DNA from: Sphingomonas bacterium
GTDB lineage: Bacteria > Pseudomonadota > Alphaproteobacteria > Sphingomonadales > Sphingomonadaceae
Length of the DNA stretch: 38,274 nucleotides
Assembly (NCBI RefSeq): GCF_028292965.1
Contig: NZ_JAQGLG010000106.1
Coordinates: forward strand, 1 to 38,274
Reading direction: 5' to 3'
In this document: positions 14,497 to 22,797 of the stretch, piece by piece
Position numbering within the stretch: the first letter of the stretch is position 1
Layout of the letters: each line of letters starts with the position of its first letter
Notes under the pieces: generated by a model
What the model was told of the DNA's origin: nothing
What the model saw: the letters and a program-made list of their open reading frames with translations, nothing else
The model's database searches: none
Made by a program: the position numbers and the translations under genes

Positions 14497-16842
14497 TTAG
14501 GCTACGGCGCGGAGCGCGACCTTCGCACGCGGCACGACCGGGCGGAACACCACCGAAAGCAGCAGCGGCTCGGGCTTGCTCATCGCCGGCGGCGGCACGA
14601 ACAACAGGCTGTTGTCGCTGCATTGCCACAGATCCTCAGCGACGCAGGTCATCGCGTCGTGGACCGGCGCGGCAGCGATCGGCCGTGGCGGCACCGCCTG
14701 GTCGCGGTGGAAGTCGGCGACGCGGTAAAAGGCGATCTCGTCGAACTGGACGATGCCGGCGATCATGCCGAGCTGGATGCCGACGCCGAACTGGGCGTCG
14801 CCGATCGGAATGGTCAGCGCGTGATAGCCGTCATGCGTGGCATGGGCATCGAAATCGCCGGTCATCTGGCGCGTCGCGTCGGCGAGCAATACCGGGACCG
14901 GCAGCGGCGCGACCTGGAAATCGGTGGCGCGCAGATCGAGCTCGAAGCAGCTGGCGGCGAACAGCGAGAGGTTGAGCGACAGGCCGTGGCGCTGCAGCTC
15001 GCCGGGCAGGAACATGCGGTCGACCGAACGCAAATAGGGCAGGCCGCGGCGGCGCAGGCCGGTGCCGGCGCCATCGTCGTCGACCAGCCCGACCAGGTCG
15101 TCGGTGCCGAGATTGACGTCGTGCTCGAAGGTGCCGAACAGGGCGATCTCCTCCGCCTGGGGCAGGAACAGCAGGCGCGCGAGGATGGCGGCGGCCATGC
15201 GGCGGCGGCCTTCCGCATCGTCGGACAAAGGCGTGCGGTGGACGGCGGCGGGCGCGGTTTGCGCGAAGGCGAGGACGCCGGCCTGGATCGTGGCGCGGGC
15301 CTCGGCCTGGGCCCTGGAGACGCGGTTGGGGCGGTGGATGGCGCGGCCATTGTCGGCATAGTCGATCACCGAGCCGGTGCCCGAGGTGGCAACCTGCTCG
15401 ACGATCGCGATCTGGCGGGCGAGCGCGCCGAGTGTGCGATTGTCATAATGACGCGGGTCGAACAGCCCGCGCTTGGCGCGCGCCGAGGTGCCGTTGTCGC
15501 GCAGCAGCATGTAGCGGCCCGTTACGGTAACGCCGAGTGCGGCCTCGAGCACCGCCGCGACGAGATTCTGGACGGTGCCCTGATAACCGAGATCGACCAG
15601 CATCACGACATCGCCGCGTGCGATGCGGCCTTCGCGCACGACATGGGTGATGAGACGTTTGGCGAAGGCGTTGGCGCGCGACACGATGCGCCTGATCGTG
15701 TCGGGTTGGACGACGTTGCGGCGGAAGGCGGCCGTGGTGGCGCCGATCTTGCGCGCCTCGCTGTCGGACAGGCCCAGCTGGGCCGCGAGCACGTCGAGCC
15801 GGTCGCTGGGCTCGGTGTCGAGATAATCATGCACCGCTGCCGCATCGACGAAGCTGGCGCGGCGCGCGGTGAAGCGGCTGATCGCGATCGCTGCGCCGGC
15901 ATGGCCGAGCGCCTCGCTGACGCGATGCGGCAGGAAGCCGTCGCGGAGCAGGAACAGCGGCTTGACCGGGCGGCCGGTTTCGTCGGCGAGTGTCGTCGCT
16001 TCGTCGGCGACCCAGCGCGCGAAGGTGTCGAAGACGGGACCGAATATGTCATGGCCAATCGACCGGGCGGGGTCGCTCTCGTCGCGCAGGGCGAGGGCGG
16101 CGCGGTGCGGCTGGATCGCGGGCTTCGAGACGCGGGTGGCGGGGTCGATCATCACCGAAGCGGCGGCCTCGAGGCGCAGGCGCTTTTCGGTCGCTTCGTC
16201 AAATTGGCGGATGTGCACGGCGTTGAGGCCGGCGGCGTCGGCGGCGTCGCCATCGGCATGCGGATTGTCGCCGACATGGAGGATGGCCGAGGCCGGCACG
16301 CCGAGCGCGGCGAGTACCGGCTTGAACAGCCCGGCGCCCTTCGACACGCCATATTCGGACGAGCAGAAGATGCGGTCGATCTGCGCGGCGACATCGTCGC
16401 CGGCGGCGGTGGCGATCAGCGCGCGGAGTTGTGGTTCGGACAGGTACGTGTCGCTGACCACGATCACGCCGAGGCCGGCGGCTTTGGCGGCGGCGATCAG
16501 GGCGACGGTGGGGGCGAAGGCGTAGCAATGCTGCGCTTCGAGGTCGAGTTCGCGCGCGACGCCGACCGGGTCGGGCTGGCCGGCGCGCTCGGCATGGATG
16601 TCCTCGATCGTTGCCTCGTTGCGACCATCGTGGCGGACGCGGCGCTGGCGCGCGGCCTTTTCGGCGGCGACGCGCGGCTCGATCCCGCCGCCGGCATCTC
16701 CGAACCCGGCGAACACGTCCTGCGGCATATGCGTCGCGCGCCACAGCAAGGTGTCGAAGCAATCAAGCGAGAGCAGTTTGATACCGGCAGGCGCGCGATC
16801 GAGCAGCGTTGCGATCTCATGCGGGCGAATGGTGGTGGTCAT
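14497..16842 (-). CDS. Large HAD-superfamily protein, COG5610 type
   Basis: The protein has 781 residues. The N-terminal 210 residues are a HAD domain. Motif I is LLSLDCFDTLLWR with nucleophile D27; position +2 is Phe rather than Asp. Motif II is VVSDTYLS, a Lys region VSKGAGLF follows, and motif IV is HVGDNPHADGDAA. The middle (about 270-470) holds KPLFLLRDGFLPHRV, RFTARRASFVDAAAVHDYL and VVMLVDLGYQGTVQNLV, as in long COG5610 proteins usually found in surface-polysaccharide clusters. The last 250 residues are unrecognised and may be a sugar-binding or lectin-like beta domain. No glycosyltransferase lies nearby, which is unusual. The activity is uncertain because the second acidic residue of motif I is absent. 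About 100 bp without a gene separate it from the upstream peptidase gene. Confidence 0.75.
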   Translation of the reverse strand: MTTTIRPHEIATLLDRAPAGIKLLSLDCFDTLLWRATHMPQDVFAGFGDAGGGIEPRVAAEKAARQRRVRHDGRNEATIEDIHAERAGQPDPVGVARELDLEAQHCYAFAPTVALIAAAKAAGLGVIVVSDTYLSEPQLRALIATAAGDDVAAQIDRIFCSSEYGVSKGAGLFKPVLAALGVPASAILHVGDNPHADGDAADAAGLNAVHIRQFDEATEKRLRLEAAASVMIDPATRVSKPAIQPHRAALALRDESDPARSIGHDIFGPVFDTFARWVADEATTLADETGRPVKPLFLLRDGFLPHRVSEALGHAGAAIAISRFTARRASFVDAAAVHDYLDTEPSDRLDVLAAQLGLSDSEARKIGATTAAFRRNVVQPDTIRRIVSRANAFAKRLITHVVREGRIARGDVVMLVDLGYQGTVQNLVAAVLEAALGVTVTGRYMLLRDNGTSARAKRGLFDPRHYDNRTLGALARQIAIVEQVATSGTGSVIDYADNGRAIHRPNRVSRAQAEARATIQAGVLAFAQTAPAAVHRTPLSDDAEGRRRMAAAILARLLFLPQAEEIALFGTFEHDVNLGTDDLVGLVDDDGAGTGLRRRGLPYLRSVDRMFLPGELQRHGLSLNLSLFAASCFELDLRATDFQVAPLPVPVLLADATRQMTGDFDAHATHDGYHALTIPIGDAQFGVGIQLGMIAGIVQFDEIAFYRVADFHRDQAVPPRPIAAAPVHDAMTCVAEDLWQCSDNSLLFVPPPAMSKPEPLLLSVVFRPVVPRAKVALRAVA

Positions 16843-16946
16843 GGCAGGTCCCCGTCACCGGACGCGGGCCGGCATCAGGCGGTATCGGGGGAAAGCGTTG
16901 CCGAAGCGTTAACCATGACTTTCCTTCTCCCATTCGGGAGAGGGGA

Positions 16947-17873
16947 TTACTCGTCGTCGTAGATCGCCACCGTTCGGATACCATCGGACGTGACGCGGCC
17001 GCGGTACATGCCGGGGGTGGTGAAATACCAGGCCGGGGCGCCGTCAGCGCCCGCGACGATAACGCCGCCGGTGCCGCCGAGCGCGACGACTTCGGCCATC
17101 ACCGCATTCACCGCTGTTTGCACGTCTTCGCCGGCGAGGCGGACGCGGGCGGCGATCTCGTGCGCGACGCCGAGGCGGATGAAAAATTCGCCCGCGCCGG
17201 TGCAAGACACGGCGCAGGCGCGGTCGTCGGCATAGGTGCCGGCGCCGATCAGCGGGGAGTCGCCGATCCGCCCCCAGCGCTTGCCGGTGACGCCGCCGGT
17301 CGAGGTGGCGGCGGCGAGATGGCCGTGCGTGTCGCGGGCCACCGCGCCGACCGTGCCGTATTTCATGTCGACATCGAACTTGCCGCCCCCGGCGATGAGT
17401 TCGTCGAGCTGACGGCGGCGTTCGGGGATGATGAACCAGTCGGGGCCGGCCTGATCGAGATCGTGCGCGACGGAAAAGGCGTCGGCGCCCTCGCGGCCGA
17501 GCAGGACATGCGCGCTTTGCTCCATCACCGCGCGGGCCAGCGTGACGGGGTTGCGCGTGGTCGTGACGCCCGCAACCGAGCCGGCGGCGCGGTTCGAGCC
17601 ATCCATGATCGCGGCGTCGAGTTCGGCGGCACAGTCGATGGTCAGCGCCGCGCCGCGCCCGGCGTTGAAATTCGGATCGTCTTCCAGAACACGCACCGCT
17701 GCCTCGACCGCGTCGAGCGCCGTACCGCCGCCGGCGAGGATCGCGGTGCCGGCATCGAGCGCGCGATTCAGTGCGGCGCGAACGCCGGCGTCGGTCTCAG
17801 GCGAGGTCCGCTCGCGCTGGATCACCCCCGCGCCACCGTGGATCACCAGCGTCCAATTTGTCGTGTTGGTCAT
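16947..17873 (-). CDS. Isoaspartyl peptidase / L-asparaginase (Ntn hydrolase)
   Basis: The protein has 308 residues. It is a plant-type asparaginase that removes isoaspartyl residues from peptides or hydrolyses L-asparagine, and it matures by self-cleavage. The N-terminus WTLVIHGGAGVI, the motif DDPNFNAGRGAALT, DGSNRAAGSVAGVT and the cleavage site YGTVGAVARD (nucleophile T174) are all present. GRIGDSPLIGAGTYAD and SCTGAGEFFIRLGVAHEIA form the substrate site. No signal peptide is seen, so it should be cytoplasmic. Its first 77 bases overlap, in another frame, the end of the upstream acyltransferase gene. The same overlap is preserved in the duplicated relic at 19085-19170. A weak hairpin (CTCCC-N4-GGGAG, 16928-16941) lies after the stop. 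Confidence 0.92.
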   Translation of the reverse strand: MTNTTNWTLVIHGGAGVIQRERTSPETDAGVRAALNRALDAGTAILAGGGTALDAVEAAVRVLEDDPNFNAGRGAALTIDCAAELDAAIMDGSNRAAGSVAGVTTTRNPVTLARAVMEQSAHVLLGREGADAFSVAHDLDQAGPDWFIIPERRRQLDELIAGGGKFDVDMKYGTVGAVARDTHGHLAAATSTGGVTGKRWGRIGDSPLIGAGTYADDRACAVSCTGAGEFFIRLGVAHEIAARVRLAGEDVQTAVNAVMAEVVALGGTGGVIVAGADGAPAWYFTTPGMYRGRVTSDGIRTVAIYDDE

Positions 17874-19041
17874 GGTGCGGGGCGGTAGCCCTGTGGCCGG
17901 TGCGCTTCAACCCGATCAGCGGGCGCAGCCAGTCGATGCGGCGGCCCACCAGGTAGAAGGCCCAGCAGCCGGCGATCGTCGCGGAGACGAGGATGGCGAA
18001 TTCGGCGAGTGGGGCGAGGTGCAGCGGGAGCAACCAGTACTCGACCAGCACGATGATCGTCTGGTGGATGATGTAGAAGGGGAACACCGCCTCGGCGAGC
18101 ATGGTGCGACAAGCGCTGTCGCGGTTGAGGAAACGCTCGGCAAGGCCGATCAGCGCGGCGATGGCGGCCCAGACGTCGACCACGCGGGCGATGCGCGACA
18201 GGCGGGTGAGATTGTCCCAGGACAGGCTGGCATCGCCGACCGTGAGTTGGGCGGAGGCGATCGCCGCCCAAGTCAGCACGGCAAGCGTGGCGTAGCTGAC
18301 CACCGCGATCGCCGCCGACAGCTTCCAGTGGCGGGCGAGGCCGCGCATCACCGCCGGCGATCCGGCGAGGCCGAAGCCGAACAGGAAGGCGGGAAAATAT
18401 TGCAGATGGGCAAGCGGGTCGTCGATCAGATCCTGGGTGTCGGCGACGCGCTGGAACAGCAGATATTGCGTGACGAACAGGAAGGCGAGCGGCAGCAACA
18501 GCGCGCGGCGGCTGCGGAACAGGCGGTCGAACGGACCCTGCAGCCGCTCGGTGCCGGGGATCAGGATCAACGCGGCGAGGGCGAGCGTATAGGCCCAGAG
18601 ATAACCGACGAACCACAGATGGTTCCAGTCGGGCACCGGCACGCCATCGACCTTGGTGAAGCTGAAATAGTCGTGCAGCCAGAACCAGCCGAAGCCGCCG
18701 GTGTAACCATGCTGTGTGGTCAGCTCGACCCAGGTCTGGGGCGGCACGATCACGGTGACGCCGAACGCCAGCGGGATCAGCAGGCGCATGTTGCGGTTGG
18801 CGAGGAAGCCGCGCACCCCGGCTGATTTGGCGAACAGCGCGCGGCTCGCATAGCCGGACACCACGAACAACAGGGTCAGCCGCCACGGGTTGGTGAGCAG
18901 CAGGGGCAGTTCGACCCAGGCATTGGGTTCGGCGGTCTTCACATGGAAGTCCCATGGCACGAACACCATGCCGATATGGTAGAGAATGAGGAGTGCGAAG
19001 GCGCCGATCCTCAGCCAGTCCATGCCGTAATGTCGCGCCAT
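17797..19041 (-). CDS. Membrane acyltransferase, family 3 (copy 1)
   Basis: The protein has 414 residues from ATG 19041 (MARHYGMDWLRIGAFALLIL). The start was fixed by alignment with copy 2; the frame continues upstream to 19170 only by reading through an asparaginase relic. It is an integral membrane O-acyltransferase of the family 3 (OafA/NodX-like) type with about ten spans. Conserved features are YHIGMVFVPWDFHVKT near the first periplasmic turn, PWRLTLLFVVSGYASR, WNHLWFVGYLWAYTLAL and the late FPFYIIHQTIIVLVEYWLLP. Such proteins acetylate or acylate surface glycans or periplasmic glucans. The C-terminus (LDAGDPRWRGGDPARADLA) runs into the asparaginase gene in another frame. The ribosome-binding site is poor, so it may depend on read-through from copy 2. 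Confidence 0.85.
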   Translation of the reverse strand: MARHYGMDWLRIGAFALLILYHIGMVFVPWDFHVKTAEPNAWVELPLLLTNPWRLTLLFVVSGYASRALFAKSAGVRGFLANRNMRLLIPLAFGVTVIVPPQTWVELTTQHGYTGGFGWFWLHDYFSFTKVDGVPVPDWNHLWFVGYLWAYTLALAALILIPGTERLQGPFDRLFRSRRALLLPLAFLFVTQYLLFQRVADTQDLIDDPLAHLQYFPAFLFGFGLAGSPAVMRGLARHWKLSAAIAVVSYATLAVLTWAAIASAQLTVGDASLSWDNLTRLSRIARVVDVWAAIAALIGLAERFLNRDSACRTMLAEAVFPFYIIHQTIIVLVEYWLLPLHLAPLAEFAILVSATIAGCWAFYLVGRRIDWLRPLIGLKRTGHRATAPHHDQHDKLDAGDPRWRGGDPARADLA

Positions 19042-19084
19042 TATCGGGTGCAAACGTTCGCCGGCGCCGAAAGGCTCGGCACCG

Positions 19085-19170
19085 GCGGGCAGTTCAGGCG
19101 AGATCCGGTTGCGCGCGATCGCTCTGGCGCCACGGCGGATCGCCAGCGTCGAGATTGGTCTTTCGATCAT
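19085..19170 (-). pseudogene. Relic of a duplicated isoaspartyl peptidase gene, 5' end only
   Basis: The minus-strand frame beginning at ATG 19170 encodes 30 residues that align without gaps to residues 1-30 of the peptidase at 17873, with 14 identical, including TL, GA and the block SPE--AG. DNA similarity continues upstream into the acyltransferase ends (shared GCTTCAACCCGATCAGCGGG at 17907-17926 and 19200-19219) and stops near 19085. The remaining peptidase, including its catalytic Thr domain, is missing. The segment also encodes, in another frame, the last residues of acyltransferase copy 2, which probably explains why it survived. Confidence 0.7.
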
Positions 19171-20314
19171 CGCGGCGGGCGGTAGCCGGTGAGATGCGGC
19201 GCTTCAACCCGATCAGCGGGCGCAAGCGATCGATCCTGCGGCCGATGAGATAAAAGGCCCAGCAACTGCCGATCGTCGTGGGAACGAGGATGAGAAACTC
19301 CGCGAGTGCGCCGACATGCCATGGGAGCAGCCAGTATTCGACCACCACGATGACCGTCTGGTGAATGATGTAGAAGGGGAAGGTCGCCTCGGCGAGCGTG
19401 GCGCGCCACTTGTGGTCGCGGTCGAGGAAGCGGTCGGCCGCGCCGACCAGCGCGGCGATCGCCGCCCAGCTATCGATCTCGCGGGCGAGGCGGAAGACGG
19501 TCGCAACATTGTGCGTCGGGAAGCTGAAGTCGGGATATGCCACGAGTAAGCCAGCGATCGCCGCATAGCTCGCCACGGCGATTACCCCCGACAACTGGCA
19601 GTAACGCGACAGGCCCGCCATCACCGCGCGCGAGCCTGCCAGGCCGAAGCCGAACAGCAAGGCGGGGAAATATTGCAGGTGCGCCAACGCGTCGCCGAAC
19701 AGATCGTGGGTGTCGTCCTCGCGGTGGAACAGCCAGAATTGCGTGACCAGCAGGAACGCCAGCGGCACCCACAGACCGCGCGATCCGCCGAACAATTTGT
19801 CGAAGGCAGGTTGCAGGCGGTTGGTGCCCGGGATCAGGGCGAGCAGGCACAGGGCCAGCGTATAAACCCACAGATAGGCGACGAACCACAGATGGTTCCA
19901 GGTCGGCATGACGGTGCCGAACAGCGTGCCGAAGCGGAAATAATCGTGCAGCCAGAACCACAGGAAGCCGCGGGTGTAGCCATGCTTGCCGACCAGCTCG
20001 ACCCAGGTCTGGGGCGGCACGACCACCGCCATGCCGAAGGCGAGCGGGATGAGCAGCCGCGCGTTGCGGCTGTTGAGGAACTTGCCGATCCCCGGCGACT
20101 TCGCCAGCAGCGCCCGGCTGGCGAAACCAGACACGACGAACAGCAGGGTGAGCCGCCACGGGTTGGTGAACAGCATCGGGATTTCGACCCATGCCGCCGG
20201 CTGGACGGTCTTCACGTGGAAACCCCAGGGCACGAAGACCATGCCGATATGATAGAAGATCAGCAGCGCGAAGGCGCCGATCCTGAGCCAGTCCATGCCG
20301 TAATGTCGTTGCAT
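19094..20314 (-). CDS. Membrane acyltransferase, family 3 (copy 2)
   Basis: The protein has 406 residues. GGAGG (20320-20324) lies five bases upstream of ATG 20314, which gives MQRHYGMDWLRIGAFALLIF, matching copy 1. The topology and motifs are those of copy 1: FYHIGMVFVPWGFHVKT, PWRLTLLFVVSGFASRALL, LLIPLAFGMAVVVPPQTWVE, WNHLWFVAYLWVYTLAL and FPFYIIHQTVIVVVEYWLLP. Differences concentrate in the middle loops, so the two copies may have diverged in acceptor or donor use. The final 19 residues (LDAGDPPWRQSDRAQPDLA) match copy 1 at 13 positions and are read from the peptidase relic. It starts 88 bases from a divergent membrane-bound LytTR regulator, its likely controller. Confidence 0.87.
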   Translation of the reverse strand: MQRHYGMDWLRIGAFALLIFYHIGMVFVPWGFHVKTVQPAAWVEIPMLFTNPWRLTLLFVVSGFASRALLAKSPGIGKFLNSRNARLLIPLAFGMAVVVPPQTWVELVGKHGYTRGFLWFWLHDYFRFGTLFGTVMPTWNHLWFVAYLWVYTLALCLLALIPGTNRLQPAFDKLFGGSRGLWVPLAFLLVTQFWLFHREDDTHDLFGDALAHLQYFPALLFGFGLAGSRAVMAGLSRYCQLSGVIAVASYAAIAGLLVAYPDFSFPTHNVATVFRLAREIDSWAAIAALVGAADRFLDRDHKWRATLAEATFPFYIIHQTVIVVVEYWLLPWHVGALAEFLILVPTTIGSCWAFYLIGRRIDRLRPLIGLKRRISPATARRDDRKTNLDAGDPPWRQSDRAQPDLA

Positions 20315-20402
20315 CATTGCCTCCATGTTCGATGGGCGATGGCTAGCGGTCGGCCTCGCGGCCCGGTATCGGAGAGGGGCGAGCAGCGGTTTCGGCGGGA
20401 CG

Positions 20403-21257
20403 ATGGCGACAGACACAGGGACGAGCGGCGGGTGGCGCGGGATGAACGGGGCGCAGCGACGGCTCGTGCTGCTGCTCGGTGCCGGCTTCCTGGTGATTCT
20501 CGGCGTGATCATGATCGCCAACGCCACCTCGATGGTCAGCGATTTCGCCGCCGCCGGCGTGCCCGTCACCACCGCGCATATCTGGTTGTGGGAAATCAGC
20601 AGCATCATCGCCTGGCTGAGCGAGGTGCCGGTGATCTGGTGGATGGTGATGCGGTTGCGGCGCGCGACCCTGCCCTGGTGGGGTGTGGCGCTGATCGTCG
20701 CCGGCGCGAGTGTGCCGGCGTCGCTGTGGCATATCGGGCTGATGGTGGCGATCCGGATGTCGATCTACGCCGCGCAGGGCGAGCATTATCAGTTCATGGC
20801 CGGGATCCGGAACCCGCTGCTCTACGAATATCGCAAGGATGCCGGCACCTTCCTGCAATTCGCGGCGATCGCGTTGGTCGCGCAATGGCTGATCGCGCGT
20901 GCCGCGACGCCGCCGGCCGATCCGCCGCGTCTGCTCGCGGTGAATGACGGCGCGGTGACGCATCATGTACCGGTCGACGAGATCGAACGTGTGTCGGCGG
21001 CGGGCAATTATGTCGAGATCGGCTGGGGCCCGCGCACCCTGCTGCACCGCGCGACGCTGAGCGCGGTCGAGGCTGAACTGGGCGCGGCGTTCGCGCGCGT
21101 GCATCGTAGTCACCTCGTCCGGCGCGACGCGATCCGGCGGATCGAGACCGACCGCAGCGGTGATTTTACCGTGCAGATGTCGAGCGGAAACGAGATACGC
21201 GGCAGCCGGCGCTATCGCGACGGGGTCGAGGCGCGCTATAAGGGCGACGAAGCCTAG
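20403..21257 (+). CDS. Membrane-anchored LytTR family transcriptional regulator
   Basis: The protein has 284 residues from ATG 20403. A later ATG at 20442 is possible, and the frame upstream to 20325 lacks a ribosome-binding site. Four hydrophobic segments occupy the N-terminal half: [59 protein letters not shown] and [18 protein letters not shown]. The C-terminal 100 residues are a LytTR DNA-binding domain: [53 protein letters not shown] and GSRRYRD. Such one-component regulators sense a membrane signal and bind DNA directly. Transcribed divergently from the acyltransferase pair, it probably controls it. It ends 13 bases before ispG. Confidence 0.85.
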   Translation: MATDTGTSGGWRGMNGAQRRLVLLLGAGFLVILGVIMIANATSMVSDFAAAGVPVTTAHIWLWEISSIIAWLSEVPVIWWMVMRLRRATLPWWGVALIVAGASVPASLWHIGLMVAIRMSIYAAQGEHYQFMAGIRNPLLYEYRKDAGTFLQFAAIALVAQWLIARAATPPADPPRLLAVNDGAVTHHVPVDEIERVSAAGNYVEIGWGPRTLLHRATLSAVEAELGAAFARVHRSHLVRRDAIRRIETDRSGDFTVQMSSGNEIRGSRRYRDGVEARYKGDEA

Positions 21258-21270
21258 GGAATCTCACCGC

Positions 21271-22398
21271 ATGTCCGTTCGTCCGTGGCGCGATATCACG
21301 CGCCGTACCAGCCGCCAGATCATGGTCGGCAATGTGCCCGTCGGCGGCGATGCGCCGGTCACCGTGCAGACGATGACCAACACGCCGACCTCCGACCCTA
21401 AGGCGACGATCGACCAGATCCGCCGCTGCGAGGATGCAGGCGTCGACATCATCCGCGTGTCGTGCCCCGATGTGGAGAGCACCGCGGCCTTGAAGCAGAT
21501 CGTCCGCGCGAGCCGCGTGCCGATCGTCGCCGACATCCATTTCCACTACAAACGCGCGCTCGAAGCGGCGGACGCGGGCGCTGCGTGCCTGCGCATCAAC
21601 CCGGGCAATATCGGCTCGGAAGCGCGGGTGAAGGAAGTGATCAACGCCGCCAAGGCCAATGGCTGCGCGATCCGCATCGGGGTGAATGCCGGCAGCCTGG
21701 AAAAGGATCTGCTCGAAAAATATGGCGAGCCCTGCCCCGAGGCGCTGGTCGAAAGCGCGCTCGACCATATCAAAATCCTGCAGGACCATGATTTCCACGA
21801 ATACAAGGTCGCGGTGAAGGCATCCGACCTGTTCCTTGCGGTGGCTGCCTACCAGCAGCTCGCAGAAGTGGTCGATTGCCCACTGCATCTCGGCATCACC
21901 GAGGCGGGCGGGTTCGTTGGTGGCACGGTGAAGAGCGCGATCGGGATCGGCTCGCTGCTATGGTACGGGATCGGCGATACGATCCGCGTTTCTCTCTCGG
22001 CCGAGCCTGAGGAGGAGGTCCGCGTGGGCTTCGAGATCCTGAAAAGCCTCGGCATCCGCAATCGCGGCGTGCGCGTGGTGTCGTGCCCGAGCTGCGCGCG
22101 CCAAGGCTTCGACGTGATCCGCACCGTCCAGGCGCTGGAGGAACGGTTGCAGCATATCCGCACGCCGATGTCGCTGTCGGTGCTCGGCTGCGTGGTGAAT
22201 GGTCCGGGCGAGGCGCGCGAAACCGATATCGGGCTGACCGGCGGCGGCAATGGCAAGCATATGGTCTATCTGTCGGGCGTCACCGACCATCATGTGCAGA
22301 GCGCCGACATGATCGAGCATATCGTCAAGCTGGTCGAGGCCAAGGCGGCCGAGATTGAGGCCGCCGATGCGGTACGCGAGGCACTGGCAGCGGCGTAA
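21271..22398 (+). CDS. ispG: 4-hydroxy-3-methylbut-2-en-1-yl diphosphate synthase
   Basis: The protein has 375 residues from ATG 21271 ([20 protein letters not shown]), with GGGA ten bases upstream. IspG (GcpE) converts methylerythritol cyclodiphosphate to HMBPP with a [4Fe-4S] cluster, the penultimate step of the non-mevalonate isoprenoid pathway. The TIM barrel starts with [20 protein letters not shown] and RVSCPD, and has [18 protein letters not shown]. Cluster ligands are C272 and C275 in [11 protein letters not shown] and C307 in [12 protein letters not shown], with the fourth ligand expected to be a Glu. The length is normal for proteobacteria. It lies immediately downstream of the LytTR gene, and the REP-flanked GIY-YIG gene follows. 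Confidence 0.96.
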   Translation: MSVRPWRDITRRTSRQIMVGNVPVGGDAPVTVQTMTNTPTSDPKATIDQIRRCEDAGVDIIRVSCPDVESTAALKQIVRASRVPIVADIHFHYKRALEAADAGAACLRINPGNIGSEARVKEVINAAKANGCAIRIGVNAGSLEKDLLEKYGEPCPEALVESALDHIKILQDHDFHEYKVAVKASDLFLAVAAYQQLAEVVDCPLHLGITEAGGFVGGTVKSAIGIGSLLWYGIGDTIRVSLSAEPEEEVRVGFEILKSLGIRNRGVRVVSCPSCARQGFDVIRTVQALEERLQHIRTPMSLSVLGCVVNGPGEARETDIGLTGGGNGKHMVYLSGVTDHHVQSADMIEHIVKLVEAKAAEIEAADAVREALAAA

Positions 22399-22412
22399 CT
22401 CCCTCCTCTTTC

Positions 22413-22786
22413 ACTCCCCGGCGAAGGCCGGGGCCCAGCAGCGAAGGTCGCGCGGTGGCCGCAGCCTATGTTTACATCATGGCGAACCGGCGAAATGGGG
22501 CGATCTATATCGGCGTGACAACGGAACTTGCCAAGCGAGCCTGGGAGCATCGCAATGATGTGATATCGGGCTTCACCAGGAAATATCGCTGCCACACGTT
22601 GGTCTGGTACGAGCCGCACGAGACACTGGAATCGGCAAGGCTGCGAGAGCAGCGGATGAAGGAGTGGAAGCGAGCGTGGAAATTGCGCGAGATCGAAGGA
22701 TTGAATCCAAACTGGGCCGATCTGGCGGACGTCATCGCACACGCATGAGCTCTTTCCCAACTGGGCCCCGGCCTTCGCCGGGGAGT
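22413..22786. mobile_element. REP-like inverted repeats enclosing a GIY-YIG gene
   Basis: ACTCCCCGGCGAAGGCCGGG, then GCCCAG (22413-22438), and its exact reverse complement (22761-22786) form a perfect 26-bp inverted repeat around one gene. Each arm is itself a hairpin (CCCCGGC-GAAG-GCCGGGG). The 374-bp unit is inserted cleanly between ispG and the DMT transporter gene. The layout is like that of REP-associated transposase genes flanked by their own REP sequences, but the enclosed protein is a GIY-YIG nuclease. No target-site duplication is obvious. That the unit moves, or that the protein acts on these repeats, is inference. Confidence 0.72.
22455..22748 (+). CDS. Small GIY-YIG nuclease-domain protein
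   Basis: The protein has 97 residues from GTG 22455, with AAGG (22444-22447) seven bases upstream. It consists of one GIY-YIG domain of the UvrC/COG2827 type. Y5-V-Y7-I is the GIY strand and Y18-I-G20 the YIG strand. R28 in LAKRAWEHR is the catalytic Arg, Y52-E53 sits in LVWYEPHE, and E65 lies in ARLREQRMKEWKRAWKLREI, where the metal-binding Glu is expected; LNPNW closes the domain. All key residues are present, so it may be an active metal-dependent DNA nuclease. Its setting inside a perfect inverted REP-like repeat suggests a repeat-associated or homing-like nuclease rather than a DNA repair gene. Confidence 0.88.
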   Translation: MAAAYVYIMANRRNGAIYIGVTTELAKRAWEHRNDVISGFTRKYRCHTLVWYEPHETLESARLREQRMKEWKRAWKLREIEGLNPNWADLADVIAHA

Positions 22787-22797
22787 AAAAGGAAGTG

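Noticed and set aside
16928..16941. Hairpin CTCCC-N4-GGGAG after the isoaspartyl peptidase gene as a terminator
   Set aside because: The stem has only five pairs and no T-run on the minus strand; it was mentioned in the gene entry but not called.
14623..16962. Very long open frame (779 codons) on the plus strand opposite the HAD protein gene
   Set aside because: It is antisense to a gene with clear HAD motifs; the translation is rich in Ala, Gly, Arg and Asp without domains, as expected of GC-rich shadow frames.
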